Shown in pieces: positions 1 through 10,900 of a DNA stretch of 53,878 nt. Below the pieces are notes generated by a model. It saw only the letters and a program-made list of their open reading frames with translations, made no database searches and had not been told where the DNA came from. How positions within the stretch are numbered: the stretch's first letter is position 1; every line of letters begins with the position of its first letter. Source of the DNA: Symsagittifera roscoffensis (lineage: Eukaryota; Xenacoelomorpha; Acoela; Convolutidae); the NCBI RefSeq assembly GCF_963678635.1, contig NW_026970680.1, forward strand, positions 1-53,878, read 5' to 3'. The position numbers and the translations under genes were made by a program.

Positions 1-175
1 TGTGAGATGGAGTATAAAACTGAGATGTGTGAATTAGTGTCGGAATTCATGCCTGATGTTTCATTACTAGATGGAAAATCGGGTGGCGGAAAAGCAAAAA
101 GTGGTATTATTGGGATTGGAGAGGTAAGATTGGTTGGGTGGGAATTTGATCGGTGTAGTGATCCAAGTTGGCGGC
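1..175. other. sequence 3' of env inside the element
   Basis: Minus-strand sequence after the env stop codon (176-178). It should lead into the polypurine tract and 3' LTR beyond the window edge. I see no LTR boundary or separate gene here. Confidence 0.5.
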
Positions 176-2794
176 TCATCGTGGGCTAAAAAAATTATTA
201 TTTTGAGATTGAAAAGCGGTGGTATGGGGTTGTTCAATAATTTGTTCATAAGTATTATCATCTTGTGACTGATGCGTCATTATATGTTGGATGGGACTTT
301 GTGATGTGGTGAGTCGAAAATTTGGATTATGTGTGATTGCTAAATTTCGAAAATTTCGTGGGACTAGGGATAGTGGATGGTTATTTGGTAGGGGCGGTAA
401 TTGTGGTGCCGTTGGCGTTGTGTCTACATTGTTATGTTCTTCGTCGTATGTGTTTTGTCGTGTTGCTATTTTTGTATTATATTCTTTTATTTGTGCGTCT
501 AAAAGAATTTTATTTATAGATGTAGAAAAAATTCCAAAAAATCCTGCAAAGAGTATGCGTGCTACACTTGCTTGTCTGTTTACTTGTGTGTGTATAGCAC
601 ATGTGTTGTAGATTCCTTTTAAAAGTGAGAAAAGAAATCCAATAAAGTTAAACCTTGCGTATAAAATAGTCAATTTTTCTAAGATGTAGTAGGGCCATCC
701 TAGAAAATCAAGGATTTCATTTTTGAGTGTAACAAAGCTAAAAATGTTAATTGGTGATATATCTTGGGGACGGTATTTTTCACCGTTTAGATATATATAA
801 TCTTTAATGTCTTTAAAATATCCGCTATAGTCTTGCGTGTAGATATCGGCAAATCCTGCGGTTTCTGCAAGTTTGCGTAGATTTTGGTCAATTGATTGCC
901 TTTGTATAGTGTCCATTTGTGTTAATAATTCTTGAAATTGTTGTGTTCTAATGTGATGTTGAATATCTGATTTTGAATAGATTCCTATTGATTGTAAGTC
1001 TATATTTGGGTTTCGAGCAATAGCGCGAATGCTTTCTGGTGAAAATTTCTTGAGTGATTGCATTAGTGTGGGATATGGAGTGAGAAGATAATATTTATTT
1101 TCATCAGGATTTAGTTGTACTACATTGTGGCTATTTTCTGATCCACATGGGACTGCGGTATCCCAGAAATAGGTTCTTCGTGAAAGTGTATCCACGAAAT
1201 GTACTTTATTCTTATAAAAGATAGGGATTCTTTTATAACATCGTTTATCTTCAAAAACGTATAGTGGTGATACTTTTTTAGTGCAAGTATAAAACCATAA
1301 GATGTTTCCTTCATAGTCTAAAAAATTTGATCTATTTCCAGATAATAAGTATCCTGCATAGGGTATTTTTAATACTGCTAGTGCAAGTGATTGTAATATT
1401 TGTGTTCGTTCTAGTTCGCATAGTTGGTGTAGTGTTTCTAATTCGGAGAGTGACATTTCTTGAAAAATTCGGCTAATTGTATAGTCTAGTTTCATATCTA
1501 AATGAATATCATAGTGGATATTACCGAAATATGTAGTATTCATTAGTGATAACTCTTGTAAGCGTGTGCTTCTGTTGTCATAAGGTTTTAGATGTCCACC
1601 AGGTTGTCCGCTGCTTTTTTCAAAATTAACTGGTATATATGATGTTCCTTCGTTTGGAGGATGACCTGTGGCATATGGGTCAATTTTTATTTTTCCAGTG
1701 GTCATGTCGAATCCTTTTTCGTATTCAACTAATATTTCAGAGTATTGTGTTCTGTGAAGTGGATTCCTGTATTTACATGCAAGTTCTGTTTCTTGATATA
1801 TTTGAAAACGTGTCAATTTATTTTCTATATTGTGTATGTTTCTAAAATTAGTACTTTGTTTTCGTGATGGATGTACTTGTTCATATGGAATTGATTGTAT
1901 AAAGTATTTTTCGTGAAATTTTATCATAGGAGCGTGTATTCTTGCTACTTGAAATGTTGTACATGTGTCTTCGGGGAACCAAACAATTGTTGCTTGTGTT
2001 CTCGTTGTAGGGTCGCAATAACCTTGATCATTTTTACAAGGTAATCGGATTCCTTGATAGATCATTGTTTTATCTGATAAATCTCGTGTGAGTTGTATTT
2101 TTTCGAGTTGTATTTTCCAATCGAAAAACATTATTTCTTGGTATCCTTTATTTTTTGTGTCTGCTTTGCAGTTTGATGGGTCATTTATACCAATGTGTGG
2201 TATCCAATGTTTATCGTGTATATCATAGGTTAATCGTCCGTGTGCGCCGTTATATGGGTATTTGTCATCTAGTTTTTTATGTCCTTGGTGTCTTTCAAGT
2301 TGTGATTGATGTATAGAGTCTGAAAAAACTTGAAAGTATACTAACTTTCTTTCGGAGTTTTTATTTTGTGTGATGTTTAGTCTAAGTAATTCATTTTTAC
2401 AATCGTCGGGATTGAGATGTAAAAGTCGTTCTATATTACTCTGATAGAATGATTCATGGTCAAGTCGGTTTTTATTTCCGTTCGAGACTTGTGAACAATG
2501 TACTTTCTTTTCGGAAAATGTTGCTGTGAATTTATAACCTGTAACTGTTGTTGCTCGGGCTTTTGAATAGAGTGTTGCTATTACATTTGTGGTTTCTATA
2601 GCTTGTGGTTCTGTTTCACATTGTGATAATTGATTTATTGCATATTTGTGTAGTGTTTTTTGTTCATTTTCTTCACAATCGTAATGGGTTACTAATAAAT
2701 CTTGTGGTCCTGTTCGGGGGGAAGGGTTTATGTTTTGATTTGAGATTACTAGAAAAAAGAGTTGGAGAAAAATTAATAATTTTAGAATATACAT
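176..2794 (-). CDS. env: envelope glycoprotein of the retrovirus-like element (872 aa)
   Basis: This is a membrane glycoprotein, expected to mediate membrane fusion and extracellular or cell-to-cell spread of the element. Residues 1-20 are a strongly hydrophobic signal peptide. A long cysteine-containing ectodomain follows with several N-glycosylation sequons. Hydrophobic segments lie at roughly 715-734 and 745-761, and a polar, proline-rich tail of about 110 residues ends the protein. The mid-region block with the GNRSNFLDYEGN and RIPIFYKNKV motifs is, to my recollection, typical of chuvirus-like (class III fusion type) glycoproteins captured by invertebrate retroelements. I have not checked this by search. 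It is not an obvious match to the Drosophila errantivirus Env type. The ATG at 2792-2794 lies inside the end of the preceding open frame (stop at 2782-2784). The frame is intact. Family assignment is moderate; the Env role is fairly sure. Confidence 0.8.
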   Translation of the reverse strand: MYILKLLIFLQLFFLVISNQNINPSPRTGPQDLLVTHYDCEENEQKTLHKYAINQLSQCETEPQAIETTNVIATLYSKARATTVTGYKFTATFSEKKVHCSQVSNGNKNRLDHESFYQSNIERLLHLNPDDCKNELLRLNITQNKNSERKLVYFQVFSDSIHQSQLERHQGHKKLDDKYPYNGAHGRLTYDIHDKHWIPHIGINDPSNCKADTKNKGYQEIMFFDWKIQLEKIQLTRDLSDKTMIYQGIRLPCKNDQGYCDPTTRTQATIVWFPEDTCTTFQVARIHAPMIKFHEKYFIQSIPYEQVHPSRKQSTNFRNIHNIENKLTRFQIYQETELACKYRNPLHRTQYSEILVEYEKGFDMTTGKIKIDPYATGHPPNEGTSYIPVNFEKSSGQPGGHLKPYDNRSTRLQELSLMNTTYFGNIHYDIHLDMKLDYTISRIFQEMSLSELETLHQLCELERTQILQSLALAVLKIPYAGYLLSGNRSNFLDYEGNILWFYTCTKKVSPLYVFEDKRCYKRIPIFYKNKVHFVDTLSRRTYFWDTAVPCGSENSHNVVQLNPDENKYYLLTPYPTLMQSLKKFSPESIRAIARNPNIDLQSIGIYSKSDIQHHIRTQQFQELLTQMDTIQRQSIDQNLRKLAETAGFADIYTQDYSGYFKDIKDYIYLNGEKYRPQDISPINIFSFVTLKNEILDFLGWPYYILEKLTILYARFNFIGFLFSLLKGIYNTCAIHTQVNRQASVARILFAGFFGIFSTSINKILLDAQIKEYNTKIATRQNTYDEEHNNVDTTPTAPQLPPLPNNHPLSLVPRNFRNLAITHNPNFRLTTSQSPIQHIMTHQSQDDNTYEQIIEQPHTTAFQSQNNNFFSPR

Positions 2795-3912
2795 GTGTAG
2801 GATAATCCTGAGTATGGATTGTAAAATGTAATGTAACCAATTGTGTTTTTGGTATATCTGTCGTATTTATATATTACTTCAGTAATTATAAACGGTGGTG
2901 GTAGTGATTGAGCTGTTATTTTAGGTGGGTTTAATGGGTAGGGATGTTGGGTAATATTGTTTAACTTAACTGTGATTTCAAACTTTAATTGTAAACTGTT
3001 TTGTTGGAGTATTTGAATATTGTGATCACGGATATCGTTGTGAATATCTTGGCGATATTGTAATCTATTAAGTGCCCAGTTATGGAGGCGGTTACTTTCT
3101 TGATGTTGTCCAAATAATGGTGGAGGTGCTGTAAATGTATTCCAATCTAATCTTAAAGGAATATTTGTTAATGATTGTTCTCGGTATCTTGCGTCGAGAT
3201 TGTTCGGAAAAGTTAAGTTAAGGGGGGTTGGTGAAATTTGACTAATTGATGGTGTTGATGGGAGTGATAATGTTTCGGGTAGTGATGAAGATGTTGTATC
3301 TGTAGAAATGTCTATGGGGTCATTGACTAAATTTGGTTCACCTTGTGTGAATGAATGTGTAGTCCAATATGGAAATCGTGATGTTTGGTTTGTGGGGTTG
3401 AAAGGATTTTCACGTATTTGCTCAGATGTTGGTGTTGAACCTAAGTAATCTGAGGGTAGGCTTGAAGTGCTTCGTTGTGAAAAAAGTGTAGGAGTTTCTG
3501 GTGTATTACCAGTGGGATTTTCTGGAGTGCTTTGTGGTGGTGATTGAGGTATTTCAAAATGAACTCGGGGAGTTTGAAAATTTCTATTTCGTCGAGGATG
3601 TATAATTTGTCTATTTATTTCTGTTGTGTTTTGGTTTTGACTAAGGTGTCGTATTCTACTTAGTTCTTGTGGTAGTGTTGGGTAAAGATTATATGTTGGT
3701 TCACTTAGAGATGCTTGTCGTTGAACTGGTTCTAGTGGTTCAGATAAACGAGCGTGCCGTTCTTCAAAAGTGTATGGATTATCTTGAAAAGAAATTCGTG
3801 TAGATGTTTGAGGATTTTGAGTAGTTGAAGGTGTTGTTGGATTATCTTGGGATGATGTCGGTGAAGACTGACTTTGTGACTGTTGGGTAGCAATTTTTGA
3901 TAGATTTTTGAA
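2782..3912 (-). CDS. methionine-free 376-codon open frame between pol and env
   Basis: I found this frame by translating the gap between pol and env. It is open for 376 codons from just after two tandem TAA codons (3913-3918) to TAA at 2782-2784. I see no in-frame ATG, CTG, TTG or GTG, so it cannot start by ordinary initiation inside itself. Its first 200 or so residues are rich in Ser, Thr, Pro, Gln and Asn and look disordered (QNPQTSTRISF, PSTPSISQISPTP). The last 150 look more globular (RLDWNTFTAPPPLFG, TEVIYKYDRY). Codon choice matches gag-pol. The stop overlaps the env ATG region, suggesting coupled translation or a shared spliced RNA. Splicing to an upstream ATG exon is the simplest way to express it. 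I recognise no family. Confidence 0.65.
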   Translation of the reverse strand, partial: FKNLSKIATQQSQSQSSPTSSQDNPTTPSTTQNPQTSTRISFQDNPYTFEERHARLSEPLEPVQRQASLSEPTYNLYPTLPQELSRIRHLSQNQNTTEINRQIIHPRRNRNFQTPRVHFEIPQSPPQSTPENPTGNTPETPTLFSQRSTSSLPSDYLGSTPTSEQIRENPFNPTNQTSRFPYWTTHSFTQGEPNLVNDPIDISTDTTSSSLPETLSLPSTPSISQISPTPLNLTFPNNLDARYREQSLTNIPLRLDWNTFTAPPPLFGQHQESNRLHNWALNRLQYRQDIHNDIRDHNIQILQQNSLQLKFEITVKLNNITQHPYPLNPPKITAQSLPPPFIITEVIYKYDRYTKNTIGYITFYNPYSGLSYTCIF

Positions 3913-3920
3913 TTATTACT

Positions 3921-4109
3921 TTAGTGAGAAAATTTATGTTTATTATAATATTCTTCCAAAAAAATAATTAGAAAAATTGTTGCTAGGGCAAATGTGATGA
4001 TTGCTTTCTTTATACATTTGCATATTGTCAAAATGAGGGATGATAAAAATATTATGAAAATTACAAATAATAAAAAAATATCAGTTCTACTGAAAATTGT
4101 TCGTATCAT
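3921..4109 (-). CDS. small two-helix membrane ORF (62 aa) of the element
   Basis: An ATG-initiated ORF encodes 62 residues with two hydrophobic stretches, about 10-29 and 36-51, separated by a short basic, Cys-containing linker (ICKCIKK), plus a charged C-terminus. It lies in the pol-env interval directly before the methionine-free frame, on the same strand but in another frame. The shape recalls small hydrophobic or viroporin-like accessory proteins, but no family is recognised. AT-rich DNA readily produces hydrophobic chance ORFs, so this may not be expressed. Confidence 0.3.
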   Translation of the reverse strand: MIRTIFSRTDIFLLFVIFIIFLSSLILTICKCIKKAIITFALATIFLIIFLEEYYNKHKFSH

Positions 4110-4934
4110 TTAGACAAGTTGTATGAATCGTACCTGTAGATATAATCAAGGGTTTTGGAAAGATGGAGAAATAGTTCGAAGATAGTGTAGAAAATTAAAA
4201 AAATGTTACAAAAAATGATTAGGATTATTAGAAAAGATTCAAGTATATCAAAAAGAAATATTATAAAGGTTTCAAGTATTGTAAAAAAATGTTTAAGATT
4301 TATGAGTATTTGAGTAACTGTTTGAGAGAAGAGTATTTAAGAAATGATGTCTTGGTCGAATATTTTTTGCTGTTTGGGGCGATTTTCACATGTGGTCGCA
4401 TTATTTATTATTTTTTTGACAAGTGGGTTGAGTTTTGTAAAAAATTGTTGGGGGCAAATTTTATGGTGATCGGGAGGTCGTCTTTTTCTTTATTTTTGTT
4501 TGTCAAATGATCCGGGGTATGGTGAGATTTTTATACTTTAGGCTAATTAAAATGTTCATTTTGTTACTTTAGGCTAAGTTAACAAATTTGTTTTGGGGGT
4601 ATTCGTGGTCTGAGTTGGGGAAATATTGTTGATCTTTGGGTTATTAGATAAGGGAGGGGTACGGTATTATGGTGATATTTATTTTAGTTGTCAAGTTGGA
4701 GTGGTTTGCTTATTTTTGACCTGGAGGTCGTAAAGTTATAGTTATAGATGTGCCTGGAGTTCTATATTATTCGTCTAATTGGTCTTAGTTTGAGTTAGAG
4801 AAAGTGACGGATTGGATGAATCCTATTGGTCTATTTTGAACTAGAATTATTGCGTACTTGTCAGCATGTTATTTTGAAAAATGTAAATGAAAAATGTTTC
4901 GGAGATTTCAAGATCGTGAAGTATAATGTTAAAA
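4110..4934 (-). other. non-coding spacer between pol and the env-side ORFs
   Basis: No minus-strand frame of useful length is visible. The spacer contains a repeated motif, ACTTTAGGCTAA on the plus strand, at about 4537 and 4566. On the element's coding strand this reads TTAGCCTAAAGT and could contribute 3' splice sites for subgenomic env-type RNAs. The plus-strand ORF at 4289-4510 is taken as chance. Confidence 0.4.
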
Positions 4935-7900
4935 TTACTTCTGAAATTCTACTTTCTTTAATATTTTAGATTGGGGAATGAATATTTTATAGTTTTTACG
5001 TGGTTGATTTCGGAGTCTTGTTGTTTTTCTATGTTCTGATTTGTCGGTTTCTTCTTGGGGTATTATTTGTTCGGTCATTTTTCTATTTTTTCTTTGTTTT
5101 GGAGATTCTTTATGGTTTTGTGTATTGTTTTTGGTGGCGGTTGGTTTTGTTTGATTTTCGGTGGGGTTATCATTTTGTTCTGTGTTTTTCAGATGTGGTT
5201 CGTTTTGAATAATTTTTAATCCTGTGAAAGAATATAATTGAGTTAATTCGCGGAGTGCGTATTCTTTTGGGTAATAAGGTAATAGGTTGTTTCGATGCTG
5301 AACGATTTCTTTTTTGTTTGAGTCGGTAATTTTATATGTGACATCAGTGGGTCTTGCAATTATTTGGTATGGTCCTTTTCGAAGGGGTTGTAATTTTTTA
5401 GAAATTCCTTTTTGAGTATTAAAATTAGGTATCAAAACAAATGTTCCAATTTTTAATTCGGAGGCTGGTGTAAAACGTGAATTGATTTGTTCATTAATGT
5501 TTTGTCTTTGTAATAACTTTTTTGTTATTTTCTGATAAATTTCATTGTGTTTCTTATCTCTATTTAGAATCCATTCGGTGTGTGTACCGGAGGCTAGTTT
5601 AAGGATTTGTGGGTGATGAAAATGATCTTCATCGTGTGTATGTAAAGGTAGGTTATAACAAATTGAATCTTTATTTGGTTGACAATAACCTTGTGCGTTT
5701 TTATGAGAATTTGCTGTAAACATTATTGGTTTGCGTGGCTTTTGGTTAAAAAACATTTCGTATGGTGACATTCCTAGAGTTGTCGTAATTTGTGAATTAT
5801 ATGCTAAGGGAAATAGTTTTACATCTGCTGACCATTCGGTATAATTTGTATCATTTCCGTTGATGATACATCTAAGATATTCCTGTAATGAACGGTTCAT
5901 ACCTTCGACTAAGCCGTTTGTCCAAGGTGCGTGAGATGTACGTGGTTTGTGTTTAATGTTGTATAAATGACATAGTGTGATTATTTCATTATTTATGAAT
6001 TCTGTACCGTTGTCTGTGACTAAAATTTCTGGTAGTCCAAATTTTGCTATCCAGTGTTCATAAAGTGTTGTATACGCATAATAAGCGTTACAATGTGGTA
6101 CTGGGTTAAGTGCTACATAGTGTGTGAATGCGTCAACAATTACCATAATGTAGGAGTTTCCTTCTGATGAGGGTGAAATTGGGCCTTTAGTATCAAATGA
6201 GATACGGTGGTTAAAGTACAAGCTTTGTCCTTTAAAATCTTGTTTTTGTGCTATTTGTTTTTGATTTGGGTAAGGTTTATTTAGTTGACATACTATACAA
6301 TCATTGCATAGTACTTTTATCCAAATTGGTGCATTTGGGAAGTAAAAATTTTGTATAAAGTTTGAATATGTTTTTTCTGATCCAGAATGTCCTTTAATAT
6401 TTTGTGTATGTGAGATATTAAAAGCTATGAGAATCATACTTAAAGGAAGACAAGGGACTGTAGATTCGTTTAAGTTATACTCTAAAAGCTCTGTGGTTTC
6501 ATTAATTGTTGTGTTATTAAACTTGCGAAAATATCGGAGGAGTGTCTTGTTGCCTAGAATGGTTGAATCTGCTTTGATAGGTTTAGTTTTATATTTATGC
6601 CATGATTTTAGTTGTCGAATTATTGGGTCAAGATTTTGATATTGTTTTAGTGTTGAAATTGTAATTGTTTCTGTTGGAGGGAGAAAAATGTTTTCAATTT
6701 CGAATTTAGATAAGGGTATTGTATCTAATGGGTCATGAAGGTCGAAAACTTGATTTATTGTGTATTTCGAATCGTTTGTTTGTGGTCCTGATAAATTTAT
6801 TTTATCAGTTAAATTTTCTTTTTCAATTAGTGGAAAATGGTCTTTTTTAGTTTGGTGTTGTTTTGTTCGTTTTTGTTGGGTGTTATTTTTTATCCATTGA
6901 GAATATGGGATTGGTTTGAAAGTTGATGTTCCAAGTAGATCAACTTCATAATGATTATTTTGACAATCTAAATAAAGTGGGAAATGTTGTAAACTATTTA
7001 TTTGTGATTGTTCAATATCAGTTTTTACTGCATATTTGCATTCTAATCGGGGTGATGTTTCGTTTTCTGCAAGGTAGAATTTTATGTTTTTGGGTATTTC
7101 AACTGTTGTTTTTCGTGTAAGTAATTCAGGTGGTGTATTTCGACTTAAGGTGTCTGGTAATGCAAGATTTTTTCCTGCAGTCCAAACTATATGTAAGTTT
7201 GGAAATTTCATTAGAATTAGTTGAAATCTGTAAACTCGGTGGTTTGGGTTAGATTTCTGTGTAAAGAGAAAGATGATTGGTTTATGGTCTGTGAATAAAA
7301 CTGTGGGGTGTTTTGATCCAAGTATCAGAAATTCATATTCTGTCAGTGTATATATTATGGCTGTACATTCTCTCATTAGAGTTGAGAGTCGTAGCTCTGC
7401 TTGAGTGAATAATCGGGAATTTGCTGATATCAGGTTCATTTTATTTGTACCATTATGTGATTGTAATAGTGCTGCGCCGATGCCAAAGTTCGAAGCATCG
7501 CACATTGCATAAAATGGTTGATCAGGGTCTGGAATTGTGTTTGATATTTGTTCAGTTAAAAGTTTCTTTATTTCTTCGAATCGTGCTTGATGATCTGTAT
7601 TCCATTCAAAATTATTTTGTTGTCTAAGGATGTTATAAAATGGTCGTAGATATAATTGCATTTTATAAACATATTTACTTAAAAAGTTTAACATTCCAAG
7701 AAATTCTTGGATTTTCTTTTTATTTGTTGGTGGTTGAAGTTTTTGAATAGCGTCAATGCGTGATTTCAATGGAGTGATTGTTTTTCTTTCTATATTATGT
7801 CCTAAGAATTTAACTCTTGTCAAAAAGAAGTGTGATTTATCGGGGGCGGCCTTCAGATTTTCGTTCTGAAGTATTTGGTGATATTTTTCTAAAACATTGA

Positions 7901-10900
7901 TTATTTCGTCTTTTGTTTGTGATTGCATAAAAACATCGTCTAAATAGGTGATTGCGTTTTTCTTGAGTATTAGTGGTCTAAAAATTTTGCTCATAAAAGC
8001 TGAAAATGCTGCTGGTCCTATGGATATTCCATAGAATAAGCGGTTGAATTCATATTGTTGGTTTCCGATAACAAATTGTGTTAAACGTCGTGATTGTTCA
8101 TCTAGTGGCATTTGATTGTATGCACTATTCATATCGGCGGTTGTAAAGTATTTGCCGTTTATTTTTGTTAAAATAACTTGTATTGGTTCAATGGGCCAAT
8201 TACATTTTGATTCATCTATGAGTGAATTGAGGTATCTAGCATCGAGAACGATTTTCAATGATTCTCCTTTAGCTAGAATGATAACGGGGTTGATAAATGT
8301 GTTGCCTTTTGGTTGTTCTTCTTTATTAACTGGTGATATAATATTGTACTGTTCTAAAATATCGAGTAATCTGTTTACTTTATCATGTAAGTGAATTGGT
8401 ACTTTACTTGCTCTTTGTTTTTTGAAAACTGCGTCTGGTTTTAACGGGAGATGTAGTAATGAACTGATTTTGCCAACATCGAATTTTGATGTTGCATAGA
8501 CTGATGAATATTTAATTAGCTGTTTTGCTAACTTTTCGAATTCGTCTTGTGTTATTTGTGAATGTTGGAAATTAAACATTGTTAAAAATTTCTGTTGGTC
8601 CTTTGTGTAGTTACTTATGTTGAATGTAGGTTTGAAATATGGAGTTTTTGTGAAATAATCCGTATTTCTGTTTTCGTTACTTATTATGTTATTTATAGAT
8701 AATTCTTCATTAAGAATTGTAGATTGGCAAATATCTAGTAATTGGAGTATATTATTTACGCGATAGGCTTTTTCGTGTATTGGTGATATTGTAGCGTTGG
8801 TTTCACAATATCCTAAAAGTCCTAAAGGTAATGTTACTTGGTAAGGTGTGTTGTTATAGACATGTAAGGAAATGATATCTGAATTCGAATTTTTCAAATA
8901 TTTTATTGAAGAAATTGTGATTTTGAAAAATTTATGAATAGGTTTGAATTCAAAATCTGACATGTAAAATTTTTGTTTGTTTTGTTCCTTATCATATTGG
9001 TGAACTTGTTTTATTGAAAAGTTATAGATGTTTCCAGATAGTGGTTTCAAGTGTTTTCTTTGTTGGTTAAATATCGGGTAGAATTTTGAAAAGAATGGTG
9101 GTTGTTTATTTAATCTCTGAAAAAATGTTAAGGATGTTTCTTTTGTTTTTGTATATTTATCTTTGATTAATATTTTACTATTTAGTATGTTAATTGTTGG
9201 TATATACTTTGAAATAAATGGTATTCCAATGATATTATATTTAATATCAGTGATATGGAATATTTGTTTAAATGGCTTATTTAAAATTTTGCTTTGCTCC
9301 ATTGTTCTGGTGGGGAGGAGAAATAATTGGATTTTTCCGTAGTTTATCAATGTTGATCCCTGTGCTGTTGCTAGCTTACTGGAGGTTTCAAGAGGTGTTA
9401 GCTTTGGGTGTAAAGTTTTTATTTCATTCCATGTGGGAATGTTTATTATGTTTGATTCTGCTCCTGAATCAATTAAAAAATCGATTTCAAGGTCTGGTGG
9501 TTGAAATTCTTTGTTTATTGGGCTTTCTAAAAGAAATGGTATTGTCCAAATTTTTTCTTTGGGTTGTTCTTTTTGTATATTTTGATAGATGTGGTTTGTA
9601 TTCAAGCATTTTGTTTTGATATTTTTATTGGGTTGATTTGTAGTGGTAATTGCATTCGTTTCTTGCGTCGTTGGTGTGGAATTTATGGGTGTAGTGTAAT
9701 AATTTTGAAGAAATTCTGATTGATTTTCATATATGTGTGATGAAAAAGGTTGTTCATATATGACAGATTCATAGTCATTTTCGACTTTTATCATATTGAT
9801 AGAAAGAGTGTTTTCTGGGTCGCTTTCTGAATCTGATGATGTACAGTTTATTTGATTGAGTTGTAACGTATCAGTTACTGTGTCATCAATACCTGGAGGG
9901 TCTGATGTTGTTTCTGGATTAGACTGTACTTGATTGATTTGTCTTTGATGTTTAGGTGTACTACTTCTGTGACGATTATTAGAGTTATTATAGTGATTAT
10001 TATTCCGGTGTGGTGATTGGGAATAATTTCTATAACGATTATTATAACTTGAATGTCGATTTTGTGAATTATTTCGCGATCTATTTTGATAATTGCTGTT
10101 TGGTCTGTTATATGAGTTATTTCTTGATCGGTTATTTTGATAATATGGACTTCGATTGTTTGAATAACTTCTATTTCGATTATTGGAATAGTTTCTATTT
10201 CTATTGTATGATGAGTTTCGTGATTGATTGTTTTGATAGTATCTATTTCGTGATTGGGAATTAGATTTAGAAGCAAACTGTGTTGTGTTTGAATTAGATC
10301 TGGAGTAGTTATTTCTACTATTTGGTCTATTGTAGTGATTTTGTGATGAATTTTGTGTGTTTCTTCGTTCTGGCGATCTTCCTCTATAACTTGAGTTATA
10401 TGGGGATTGATTTCTTGTATAGCTTGTATTGTTCGGAAGTGGTTTTCCGGAACTATTGTTGCTATATACATTTTTGTTTGGTAGATTTTGATCTTTTTTC
10501 ATATATTGATAAAATGACTTATTTGGTTCTTTGTATTTTTGAGGTTTATTTTGACTATCTTGCTGTTTTTGTCTACATTCGGAAATACTATGTCCGCATC
10601 GTCGGCAATAATTACACCATTTTTTGAAAGATGGTTTGCCTTTAAAGTTCGGGTTCTTTTCATAAATATTGAGTATTTCAGTGATTTTTTCAACGAGGTC
10701 TGTATCTGATTCCTGTATATTGTTTATGTTTGTGGAAGTTGTTTCAATTCTGTTAACGTATTGTAATTTCAGATTTTCCGTTTCTTCTAGTTTCATTGTG
10801 ATTTCTGCTTGTTCTAATTTGTCTACTAGTTTTCGAAAATCTAAATCGGGTTCTCGAATTGAAGAAGGATGGGATGCTCTCTTTTTTATTGCTATTTTCC

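Noticed and set aside
9875-10471. 198-codon minus-strand ORF overlapping the gag linker
   Set aside because: It lies in another frame of the Asn/Ser/Arg/Tyr-rich linker of gag-pol. Its Ile/Thr/His-rich peptide is what a frame-shifted reading of that codon bias gives.
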